Part shown: piece after piece, positions 1 through 6,465 of the stretch
Layout: the number at the start of each line of letters is the position of its first letter
How positions within the stretch are numbered: position 1 is the first letter of the stretch
From: an uncultured Eubacterium sp.
GTDB lineage: Bacteria > Bacillota_A > Clostridia > Lachnospirales > Lachnospiraceae
Length of the DNA stretch: 7,974 bases
Direction of reading: 5' to 3'
Assembly (NCBI GenBank): GCA_948759685.1
Contig: CAQBGY010000061.1
Coordinates: 6,017 to 13,990, forward strand
The notes under the pieces: model-generated
Told to the model about the DNA's origin: nothing
The model's database searches: none
What the model saw: only the letters and a program-made list of their open reading frames with translations
Translations under genes and position numbers: made by a program

Positions 1-560
1 AGGATAGTGGAAGTGTGACAAAAGCACCAACGGAAACAGAGAAAGGAATCAGGACGTACAGGTGCAGCGTTTGTGGCTATGTAATGAGGACAGAGGAAAT
101 AGCAAAACTTCCTGTATCACACACGCATAGCTACGGAACAAGTTGGAAATCAGACAGCAATAACCACTGGCATGAATGTGCTTGTGGTGACAGGTCAGGA
201 GAATCCGCCCATACAGAGGATAGTGGAAGTGTGACAAAAGCACCAACGGAAACAGAGAAAGGAATCAGGACTTACAAGTGCAGTGTTTGTGGCTATGTGA
301 TAAGGACAGAGGAAATAGGAAAATTACCGCCATCACATAAGCATAGCTATGGAACAGGTTGGAAATCAGACGGCAATAAGCACTGGCGTGAATGTGCTTG
401 TGGTGACAGGTCAGGAGAATCCGCCCATACAGAGGACAGTGGAAGTGTGACAAAAGCACCAACGGAAACGGAGAAAGGCGTTAGGACGTATAGGTGCAGC
501 GTTTGTGGCTATGTAATGAGGACAGAGGAAATAGCGAAACTTTCCCCATCACATACGGAA
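1..560 (+). repeat. 216-bp in-frame tandem repeat array (about 2.5 units visible)
   Basis: The sequence starting AGGATAGTGGAAGTGTGACA recurs at 1, 217 and (with one change) 433, an exact 216-bp period equal to 72 codons. The third unit loses similarity near 550-560. The array continues off the left edge, so copy number is unknown. Units are nearly identical at DNA level over their first 55 bp, but differ in patches elsewhere: units 1 and 3 share the block around GTGCAGCGTTTGTGG and TAATGAGGACAG, while unit 2 has its own variant. Each unit encodes two CxC/CxxC pairs plus several His residues, which could bind zinc or form disulfides. Confidence 0.95.
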
Positions 561-1424
561 AGCAATCAGCCGGGAGATAAGAAGCCGGATAATAACCAGT
601 CAGAGAATCATGGCACAGACGAAAGACCAGACCGTGTGAAGCCCGAAATAAGCAGCACAGGAGAGGATAAGCCGGAAGCTGGAAAACCATTTATCAAGGA
701 TAAATCCGGTCAGGAAGGCACAGCCGTGAAAAGCGGCTGGAAGGTCATTCGGGAGGAAACCAGTCAGGCAGAGGACGGAAAAACGGTCATTGTTGACATG
801 AACGGCTCTACTGTAGTTCCGGGAGATGTGCTGGAAAATATCCGTGGCAGGGACATTACGATTGTTTTTGACATGGGAAACGGAATGACATGGAGCGTGA
901 ATGGGAAGGACATCAGGGAAGGCAAAATCAGTGATATTGATTTTTCTGTACAGACAGATACAGAAAAGATACCAGTGGATATTGTGAACCATGTCACAGG
1001 GGAGAACTACAGCATACAGATAAGCCTTGCCCATGAAGGAGAGTTCGGTTTTACGGCAGTGCTTTCCATCAGCCTCGGCAAAGAGAACGCAGGGCTTACA
1101 GCAAGCCTGTATTACTACAAGGAAAGCACAGGGGAGCTTGAATTTATCTGTACAGACACAATTGCAGAGGACGGAACCGTGTCGCTTGCCTTTCCCCACG
1201 CATCGGATTATGTAATCACAGTAGATGCAAAGCAGGAGGAAGAAAACGATATAACAGAGGTGCCAAAGACTGGCGATGAAAGCCCGCAGACTGATGCAGC
1301 AGATATAAAAGTGGAAAATGATTTGTGGAACCGCATATGGATATTCGTGGTCTGTGGGGTGTTGGTGATTGCAGGTTTGGGAATTTTCCTTGTAAGAAGA
1401 AAAAATAACAGTAAAAGTTCATAA
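1..1424 (+). CDS. Cell-wall-anchored surface protein with Cys-rich tandem repeats (5' end missing)
   Basis: The reading frame is already open at position 3, so the gene starts left of the window; the GTG at 15 lies inside a repeat and is not a credible start. The order is: 72-residue repeats with CSVCGY and HW-x-ECACGD motifs (to about 560); a Lys/Pro/Glu/Asp-rich, probably wall-spanning linker (about 560-720); a beta-rich domain (about 720-1235) containing MNGSTVVP, WSVNGKDI, GEFGF and HASDY, a module I associate with surface proteins of Clostridia; a VPKTG sorting-signal variant (1260-1274); a hydrophobic helix (about 1335-1394) and a basic tail (RRKNNSKSS). This is the usual layout of a sortase substrate displayed on a Gram-positive wall. 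VPKTG is about 20 residues from the helix, longer than usual. The role is probably adhesion or surface contact, possibly in mating; that is inference. No sortase gene lies in the window. Confidence 0.85.
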   Translation, partial: DSGSVTKAPTETEKGIRTYRCSVCGYVMRTEEIAKLPVSHTHSYGTSWKSDSNNHWHECACGDRSGESAHTEDSGSVTKAPTETEKGIRTYKCSVCGYVIRTEEIGKLPPSHKHSYGTGWKSDGNKHWRECACGDRSGESAHTEDSGSVTKAPTETEKGVRTYRCSVCGYVMRTEEIAKLSPSHTESNQPGDKKPDNNQSENHGTDERPDRVKPEISSTGEDKPEAGKPFIKDKSGQEGTAVKSGWKVIREETSQAEDGKTVIVDMNGSTVVPGDVLENIRGRDITIVFDMGNGMTWSVNGKDIREGKISDIDFSVQTDTEKIPVDIVNHVTGENYSIQISLAHEGEFGFTAVLSISLGKENAGLTASLYYYKESTGELEFICTDTIAEDGTVSLAFPHASDYVITVDAKQEEENDITEVPKTGDESPQTDAADIKVENDLWNRIWIFVVCGVLVIAGLGIFLVRRKNNSKSS

Positions 1425-1510
1425 GCGGAAGGCGGGGAATTATGGTACTTGATGACATAGAACCGTGGTCTGACAGGGCAGTCAGGAAAATCATAATTCC
1501 CTGCCGCCGT
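1425..1510 (+). other. Long stem-loop between surface-protein gene and cargo cassette
   Basis: Positions 1431-1444 pair with 1492-1505 (14 consecutive pairs with one G-U), and after a small internal loop 1425-1428 can pair with 1507-1510. The 47-nt loop contains a second small hairpin, CTGAC (1470-1474) with GTCAG (1481-1485). The structure begins right after the surface-protein stop codon. It lacks a proper T-run (TTAAAAATATTTTATTT follows), so it is a weak candidate for a terminator; it may be an attenuator, an RNA-processing site, or the end-paired remnant of a small mobile repeat. Function is unknown. Confidence 0.6.
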
Positions 1511-1513
1511 TAA
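1442..1513 (+). CDS. Possible 23-residue small ORF inside the stem-loop
   Basis: ATG at 1442 opens a frame of 23 codons ending in TAA at 1511-1513, with peptide start MVLDDIEPW and end IIIPCRR. A purine-rich stretch AAGGCGGGG (1429-1437) sits 4 nt before the ATG and could be a ribosome binding site, though it is imperfect. Both this stretch and the ATG lie in the 5' arm of the stem-loop, and the last codons form the 3' arm, so translation and folding would be mutually exclusive. This could be a leader peptide for the cargo cassette downstream, or simply a chance ORF; the short length leaves this weakly supported. Confidence 0.2.
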   Translation: MVLDDIEPWSDRAVRKIIIPCRR

Positions 1514-1540
1514 AAATATTTTATTTAAGGAGGAAGCATT

Positions 1541-2527
1541 ATGGGTTATCAAAACAATCTTTTAATCAGAACAAGTTTAAGTGATGAAGGGGTAATTGGA
1601 AAAAGGAAGTTCAGTTACCAGTCCCCGGATATGATTGTGCATACACAGGTTCAAAATCCCGATGAGTATTTTAAGGAAAATTATGATAAAGATGTCACTA
1701 TGCCACTGGATAAAAATTCGGGTACAAATTTTATATATGTCAGGGGGAAAAACAAAGCAGCGAATAATATGGCAACAAAGGGATATGTATGGTTATATTG
1801 CTGTGGTTCATCATTATTTATGAAGCCGAGCCTGTGGAGCAGCAAAAAAGTATTTACGGCAGATGGCGAAAGCTGTGCATTTATATCTTCGGATAAACAA
1901 AATGACATTGCGGTAATTGACACGCCTTTTCTGTTGAATGGGTTAAATAACCAATATTTCTGCATGGTTGTAATTGTTACGGATGAAAAGAAAGAATGTA
2001 TCCCTCCGGATTTTGCGTCTTATGACCAGTTTAACTACTGGGTTCGCACGAATATTGGCGTTGCAGTGCGTAATTTTAATGTGATAAAGGGCAGCACCAT
2101 ATATGATTTCCAAAGGTTGGATGCACTGTCTAATCCGGGGGACGAAGATGAGCCTGCCATGATTCAGGTGAAATGGACGGGGCTTCCTGATGGATATACG
2201 GTGGGGGTAAAATGCGATGCACTCCCTGATTTGGAAAAAAGCGTAAAAAGCAGTGAAAAAACCAGGATGCTTGCTGCTGCGACTGTCGTTCCGGCAGGGT
2301 TTGACGGATATGTTGAAACATTTGTATATAACAATGACGGAAAGGTGGAATTGCCTGAAAATGCACTGATAGAAACAAAGTTTTTAACATCAGTCAGCTT
2401 TAACCATAAGTGTTATCCGTTTGGCAGGACACTACAGGAGCTGGGGCTTGAACCTGCAGAACATATCGGCTTGACAGAAACCTCAAAGCTGGTGCTGACA
2501 GGAGAATGCAGTACGATATTTGTGTAA
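1541..2527 (+). CDS. CARDB/Ig-like beta-domain protein, first gene of the cargo cassette
   Basis: This encodes 328 residues from an ATG with a strong AAGGAGG site (1527-1533) 7 nt upstream. No signal peptide or membrane helix is visible. Residues about 60-185 (NFIYVRGKNKA, GYVWLYCCGSSLFMKPSLW, IDTPF, NQYFCMVVIV) follow a pattern I associate with CARDB-like beta-sandwich domains: N-x-x-YVR-x-x-N, then G-x-V-x-LY followed by a Trp, then a hydrophobic FC-x-x strand. Residues about 205-325 look like a second all-beta domain (IQVKWTGLPDGYTVGVKC onwards). No catalytic motif is evident, so a structural or binding role is likely. The gene stops 10 bp before the start of the LamG/transglutaminase-like gene, so the two are almost certainly co-translated. 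The domain assignment rests on pattern memory, not on a search. Confidence 0.75.
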   Translation: MGYQNNLLIRTSLSDEGVIGKRKFSYQSPDMIVHTQVQNPDEYFKENYDKDVTMPLDKNSGTNFIYVRGKNKAANNMATKGYVWLYCCGSSLFMKPSLWSSKKVFTADGESCAFISSDKQNDIAVIDTPFLLNGLNNQYFCMVVIVTDEKKECIPPDFASYDQFNYWVRTNIGVAVRNFNVIKGSTIYDFQRLDALSNPGDEDEPAMIQVKWTGLPDGYTVGVKCDALPDLEKSVKSSEKTRMLAAATVVPAGFDGYVETFVYNNDGKVELPENALIETKFLTSVSFNHKCYPFGRTLQELGLEPAEHIGLTETSKLVLTGECSTIFV

Positions 2528-2532
2528 GGGGG
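2526..2532 (+). promoter_or_regulatory. Ribosome binding site AAGGGGG deciding the start of the large cargo gene
   Basis: AAGGGGG lies 5 nt upstream of the ATG at 2538 and overlaps the stop codon of the preceding gene. It favours the ATG at 2538 over the in-frame TTG at 2520, which has no comparable site and would overlap the upstream coding sequence. The placement suggests translational coupling. Confidence 0.7.
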
Positions 2533-2537
2533 ATATT

Positions 2538-5500
2538 ATGACAGGAAAAAATACTTATTTTGCATTGCGCAAATCCATAAAAGGCAGTGTTACGGCAGAG
2601 AACAGGCTGGGAAGCCTGCTGAATGGCATGGCAGCTTTTTCCGTGGATGCTATGGTCAGGGTTATGGAACTGACAACCGATAAGTCCGTACTAAAGATAG
2701 AGGGAATTGTAGATTTTGGAATACATGAGGATGGTGTCTATGTAAAACTGCCGGGGTATCCTGTTATTTACTCGAACCGTTCACAGGGGGCTTTAAAGGT
2801 GGATGAGTGGTTCCATATCGGCATGACGACAGATGGAAGCAGGGTATCCCTGTATTTAGATGGGAACTATAACTGCTGTGTATTTGGTCAGGCATCAGGA
2901 GCCAACTGTAATAACAGCATTATGATAGGAGATGGATTTGCAGGAGATATACGTCATGTCCGTATATTCAGTGAGTGTCTGGACGCTGACACCATGAAAA
3001 AAATCATGTATGAGCCGAATTTGGACATCATTCCTCTGGCGTGGTATGATTTTACACAAAATCCGGCTAAGGAGCAGATTGGCAACAACCTGATTTCATT
3101 GAAAGATGCCCACATCAAATCCTTTACTTCTTCCATATGTTTGAAAGGCAATTCTTATCTGGAAGTGAAGGCGGAGGATCTGGCTGATGTACGTCCGGGA
3201 TACTATGGGACACAGCAGTATTCTGTCCAGGTGCATTTTAAGTTTGTGACTGGGGAAGATGATGTATCCGAGCGTTACAGTATCCTTTCTGATATGACAG
3301 AATGCAATATTGGAGGGATCAATCTTTATCTGAAACGTATGGAAGATGGTCTTCATCTTTGTTTTACGCACGCTTTTGAGCGTTCGGAGTGGAATACAGT
3401 GGTATCAAAATCTGTAATCAGGCAGGGAAAATGGATCAATGCCGCCGTTGTTTTTAATGTGGAAACAGCCACGATGTATATTGATGGGAAGGTGGACTGT
3501 AAGAAAGAAAGTCTTTTTCCGGCTTTTAATTATGATACTGGAAGAATGTTTCTGGTTGGTGCAAAACGTGATAATGCAACAGACAGCCTGACGGATTATT
3601 TTGCGGGGTATATTTCCCAGTGCGATGTATGGGAGAGGGCTTTATCAGATGAAGAAGTGCAGGCATATATCAATCGTGAACCGGATGTGGATGCTGAAAA
3701 ACGGGGGTTTGCATTGGATATTGACAATGATGGCTGTTTCAATGCTGTGACTTATCATGGCGTTGCATTAGGAAACCATGCCAGAGTGGAGGAGGAAGTC
3801 AGCGATACCCTTAACGGAACTTCTGAGGTCATATCTTTGAAGCAGTCTGTAAAAGAGCCTCTTTCAGAAACCGAATTATCTGAAATATACGAAATGTGCC
3901 TGAACCAGTGGATAGAACATTATGCAGAACAAGGCATGAAATGCAGCTCCCAAATGCCGTACACGGTTAAGGCATGGAAAAAAGAAGGAACCGTTTATTT
4001 TGTAGGATGCCATAACGGAAAGGCTTATACGATTGGCACGATGGAAGAAAAAGGAACTTCCGAAGTGGTAATCTGGTGGGTGGAATTGATTTTAATGGTC
4101 ATAGGCGGAGTCTGCGCTGTTGCTTTTGGGGTGTATATCAGTGTAAAGAGTAAAGCAATCAAAAAACTCACCGAAATACTTTACGGAAATGCAACATTGT
4201 TTAGTGCTTTGAAACGCATAGCGCTTGGAAATATTACTGCTGACACGTTTCTTTCTTTGTTTACTCTTTTATACAAAGGAAATGTACTTTTGGAAATATT
4301 GAAATTGTTGATTTCTGGTATAGCCTTTTGGTCTATTATCACTATATGCGTAAAATTTACTTCGTTAGTTCTGGGGTATGGGTGGGCGACGACAGCAGTT
4401 GAGCTGGCAGCTTTAGTCGTACAGGTAGGAATACACATTGCATCTTATCCTGACAGGGATGATTCGGAGGAAACAAAGTGTACTGTAACATTGTCAGAGG
4501 TAAAGTTTTCAAATCTGTCATTGGACGGTATGGGATGGAAGCCTGATAATAATGTGAATGCGAGAGATGTGCAGGGATATAGCAAGGGCACGGTGGATGA
4601 GGCTATAATAGAATCATATGAAGTTATTAAAAGCGGGGGAGAAAAAAGACGGCTATCAGAATGGAAAAGGGGAAATATGGATTCCCAGACAGTGGCAGCA
4701 TATGACTTAGACATCGAAAAAAACGCAATAGTAGTTCAGGCAAGTTTTATATTGGAAAATACAGGATATATAGACACTACTGTTGAGGTATATGCAGAGG
4801 GGAAATCGTTTTTTGGTACGTCGGATAAAAAGAGCATTCTTGTTAAGGCAAAAAGAATAACTACTGTGGTGAAGAATTTTCAATTTAATTATTACTCGCT
4901 GCCGTCAGAGGTTAAGGAAATTAATGAAACCATAACATGGAATTGCAGTGCTGATTTGATGACGAAGGAAAGTATCAATGTGAAACTGTATTTTATTATG
5001 TCCCCACCGAAATGCCAATGGTTTGGCAAGCCGCTTTGGGCAGATGCACTGAAATACATCATACCCAAAGTGGAGGGTGTGTCAGATATGCAGAACTTAT
5101 ATGGAAGTATAACCAGAGCCATAAATGCAGAAACACAGTTGTTATATACACCTGAAAGCAATTATGTGACATGGGATATATTTAAACAAAAAATATTTTA
5201 CTTATCCCGATTCTTATATAATATGTTCCACAGAGAACAGCCAGATGGGATGGAAATTACCTATCGTGTAAACTGTACGGACTGTGCTGCGATTGTAATG
5301 AGTTTTGCAAATATGCTGGGAGGGAATTTATGCTGTGAACGTATGGGAAATGCAAGCGGGGGGTCTCAATTTTCATTAAATCCCATCATACCAATAGGAA
5401 ATTCGGAAATAGGAAACTATGGATATTTTCTATACCATGAAACAGCGATGCGGCATGACGGAACAGATAATGATAAGAATAATACGGTTCATAAGGTGTA

Positions 5501-5723
5501 TGATGCATCTTTGAAAATAGGGATGCCATCATATGGGTACGGGCTGTCTGTAGGGATGAGTTTTTCACAATATACAGATGAAAGAGTGCATGGAAACCTT
5601 GAAGGTGTACAGGCGGGTCCCGATTCTTACCGTGAGTGTCTGTGTCCTATAACACCGGAGGGCGTGGGTTCTTGTGATTACGCTGTACAGGAAGGTTCTA
5701 ATGCATTGCCAGTAATTGTTTAG
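2538..5723 (+). CDS. Two LamG-like domains, membrane segments and C-terminal transglutaminase-like domain
   Basis: This encodes 1061 residues from the ATG at 2538. Residues about 30-160 form a LamG/concanavalin-like domain (WFHIG at 91, YLDG at 106, FAGDIR at 134). Residues about 200-382 form a second one (GKWINAAVVF at 297, YIDG at 314, FAGYISQCDVW at 355). A linker leads to a hydrophobic centre with likely membrane helices near 510-536, 588-605 and 608-635. A beta-rich part follows. The C-terminal domain has NCTDCA (912-917), fitting the C-x-D-x-A transglutaminase-like motif with C913 as nucleophile, then H967 (LYHETA) and D989 (VYDASL) as the likely triad partners. No N-terminal signal peptide is visible, which is odd with lectin-like domains. 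The domain could be a protease, deamidase, acyltransferase or an inactive fold; the substrate is unknown. The middle and 3' parts look more AT-rich by eye than the relaxase gene. Confidence 0.8.
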   Translation: MTGKNTYFALRKSIKGSVTAENRLGSLLNGMAAFSVDAMVRVMELTTDKSVLKIEGIVDFGIHEDGVYVKLPGYPVIYSNRSQGALKVDEWFHIGMTTDGSRVSLYLDGNYNCCVFGQASGANCNNSIMIGDGFAGDIRHVRIFSECLDADTMKKIMYEPNLDIIPLAWYDFTQNPAKEQIGNNLISLKDAHIKSFTSSICLKGNSYLEVKAEDLADVRPGYYGTQQYSVQVHFKFVTGEDDVSERYSILSDMTECNIGGINLYLKRMEDGLHLCFTHAFERSEWNTVVSKSVIRQGKWINAAVVFNVETATMYIDGKVDCKKESLFPAFNYDTGRMFLVGAKRDNATDSLTDYFAGYISQCDVWERALSDEEVQAYINREPDVDAEKRGFALDIDNDGCFNAVTYHGVALGNHARVEEEVSDTLNGTSEVISLKQSVKEPLSETELSEIYEMCLNQWIEHYAEQGMKCSSQMPYTVKAWKKEGTVYFVGCHNGKAYTIGTMEEKGTSEVVIWWVELILMVIGGVCAVAFGVYISVKSKAIKKLTEILYGNATLFSALKRIALGNITADTFLSLFTLLYKGNVLLEILKLLISGIAFWSIITICVKFTSLVLGYGWATTAVELAALVVQVGIHIASYPDRDDSEETKCTVTLSEVKFSNLSLDGMGWKPDNNVNARDVQGYSKGTVDEAIIESYEVIKSGGEKRRLSEWKRGNMDSQTVAAYDLDIEKNAIVVQASFILENTGYIDTTVEVYAEGKSFFGTSDKKSILVKAKRITTVVKNFQFNYYSLPSEVKEINETITWNCSADLMTKESINVKLYFIMSPPKCQWFGKPLWADALKYIIPKVEGVSDMQNLYGSITRAINAETQLLYTPESNYVTWDIFKQKIFYLSRFLYNMFHREQPDGMEITYRVNCTDCAAIVMSFANMLGGNLCCERMGNASGGSQFSLNPIIPIGNSEIGNYGYFLYHETAMRHDGTDNDKNNTVHKVYDASLKIGMPSYGYGLSVGMSFSQYTDERVHGNLEGVQAGPDSYRECLCPITPEGVGSCDYAVQEGSNALPVIV

Positions 5724-5724
5724 C

Positions 5725-5730
5725 AGGAGG
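5725..5730 (+). promoter_or_regulatory. Ribosome binding site AGGAGG supporting a GTG start
   Basis: A perfect AGGAGG ends 7 nt before the GTG at 5738, which is ideal spacing, and begins 1 nt after the TAG of the large cargo gene. The next in-frame ATG at 5759 has no such site nearby, so GTG is the chosen start. Confidence 0.8.
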
Positions 5731-5737
5731 AAGGATT

Positions 5738-6208
5738 GTGGAGAAGATAGTTGAAAACATGAAGAAAACATATCTATTTGAAACATGGGAACGAAGAAAA
5801 ATAGAAAAAACGGATATGTATTTCCCAGCCATGCTGAAATTTTCTGATAAAGAGGGCTTTGTAATTGAAAAAAGTGTTGCTCCGGTGAGGATTATGGGTT
5901 CCTATGAAACTACATGGAAGGACATCAGGAATGGAAATTCCAGATTCAGGGTAGAAGTAATCCCGTTTGGGAGCATGGAAGAAGCGGATGAGTATATCAT
6001 ATCGAAATTATGTTATGTTTCAGTCATGCTGCCAAGAGTGGACAAAAAAGAGAATGGGGACAGGATTATTTTTGGGATTCCCGATAGTATTTTAATAGGA
6101 CGGGAACGTAATGTATACTGGTGTATGCAGAACCTGTGTGCCGAAAGAGTAGATCTTGCCAGATTCCAAAGCGGACTATTACAGGCAATTACCGGTCAGA
6201 AAGGGTAG
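5738..6208 (+). CDS. Small conserved-looking protein of unknown function, last gene of the cargo cassette
   Basis: This encodes 156 residues, starting with GTG 14 bp after the stop of the transglutaminase-like gene. No signal peptide, membrane helix or Cys-rich motif is seen; the protein looks soluble and of mixed alpha/beta type. Notable stretches are RFRVEVIPFGSMEEADEY (69-86), NGDRIIFGIPDSIL (106-119), GRERNVYWCMQN (121-132) and an amphipathic C-terminal helix (VDLARFQSGLLQAI, 138-151). The order of these blocks (a strand ending in F-x-S with a helix containing EA, then a GD turn, then an R-N-V strand) is reminiscent of small uncharacterised proteins, but I cannot name a family. Its position suggests a partner, chaperone or immunity protein for the large product upstream; that is inference from context only. 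Confidence 0.75.
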   Translation: MEKIVENMKKTYLFETWERRKIEKTDMYFPAMLKFSDKEGFVIEKSVAPVRIMGSYETTWKDIRNGNSRFRVEVIPFGSMEEADEYIISKLCYVSVMLPRVDKKENGDRIIFGIPDSILIGRERNVYWCMQNLCAERVDLARFQSGLLQAITGQKG

Positions 6209-6226
6209 ACGGTAAAATTGGCAGTA

Positions 6227-6269
6227 AGGGAAAACAGGAAATATATTTTTGGATTTTTCTGTTTTCCTT
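6227..6269 (+). terminator. Hairpin 18 bp after the cargo cassette, possible first terminator
   Basis: Positions 6227-6241 (AGGGAAAACAGGAAA) pair with 6255-6269 (TTTTTCTGTTTTCCTT) nearly without interruption around a 13-nt loop. It sits just downstream of the last cargo stop codon. The stem is AT-rich and is followed by AAAAAGCGTTTT rather than a clean T-run, so termination would be weak; it may instead protect the mRNA 3' end. Confidence 0.4.
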
Positions 6270-6407
6270 AAAAAGCGTTTTATGGAATTGTGTGTGGAAT
6301 ACAGCAGGAAACGATTGGAAAGTGGAGCAAGATACATGGAGAAAAGAAACAGGAGAATACATGGCATAAAGTACAAGACAGTACGAAATAAAAATCTTGC
6401 TCACATC

Positions 6408-6456
6408 AGAGGGTATCGCAACAGAGAGAAAACTTGTTGCGGTACCCTCTTTTTTT
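6408..6456 (+). terminator. Strong intrinsic terminator between the converging units
   Basis: A 16-bp stem (6408-6423, AGAGGGTATCGCAACA, with 6435-6450, one G-U pair) has an 11-nt loop and is followed by seven consecutive T (6450-6456). This is a textbook rho-independent terminator for + strand transcription. On the - strand the sequence after the stem is only moderately T-rich (ATTTTTATTT after about 11 nt), so it may also stop relaxase-gene transcription, less efficiently. It lies 10 bp from the relaxase stop codon. Confidence 0.92.
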
Positions 6457-6465
6457 ATGTCGAAT

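Larger units (their letters stand above)
6209..6465. other. Convergent intergenic region without a credible gene
   Basis: This stretch separates the + strand cargo genes from the - strand relaxase gene. It holds two hairpins (6227-6269 and 6408-6456). The sequence between them contains only short overlapping frames without convincing ribosome binding sites. A short direct repeat GTAC-AAGACA-GTAC occurs at 6371-6384, which I cannot interpret. No promoter was recognised. Confidence 0.6.

Noticed and set aside
1..560. CRISPR-like array
   Set aside because: The 216-bp periodic units are in-frame coding repeats without unique spacers.
600..1199. 199-codon open frame on the - strand opposite the surface-protein gene
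   Set aside because: The + strand frame has clear domains, repeats and an anchor. The antisense peptide has no recognisable domain and its length is explained by the + strand codon pattern.
1445..1540. Promoter for the cargo cassette
   Set aside because: TTGATG (1449-1454) and CATAAT (1492-1497) resemble -35 and -10 boxes but are 37 bp apart; no well-spaced pair was found.
1208..1552. 114-codon - strand frame spanning the stem-loop region
   Set aside because: It is antisense to the membrane anchor and the stem-loop, shows no recognisable protein features, and no ribosome binding site was noted.
2520..2537. TTG start for the large cargo gene
   Set aside because: The ATG at 2538 has AAGGGGG at 5 nt, while the TTG would extend into the preceding gene and has no ribosome site.
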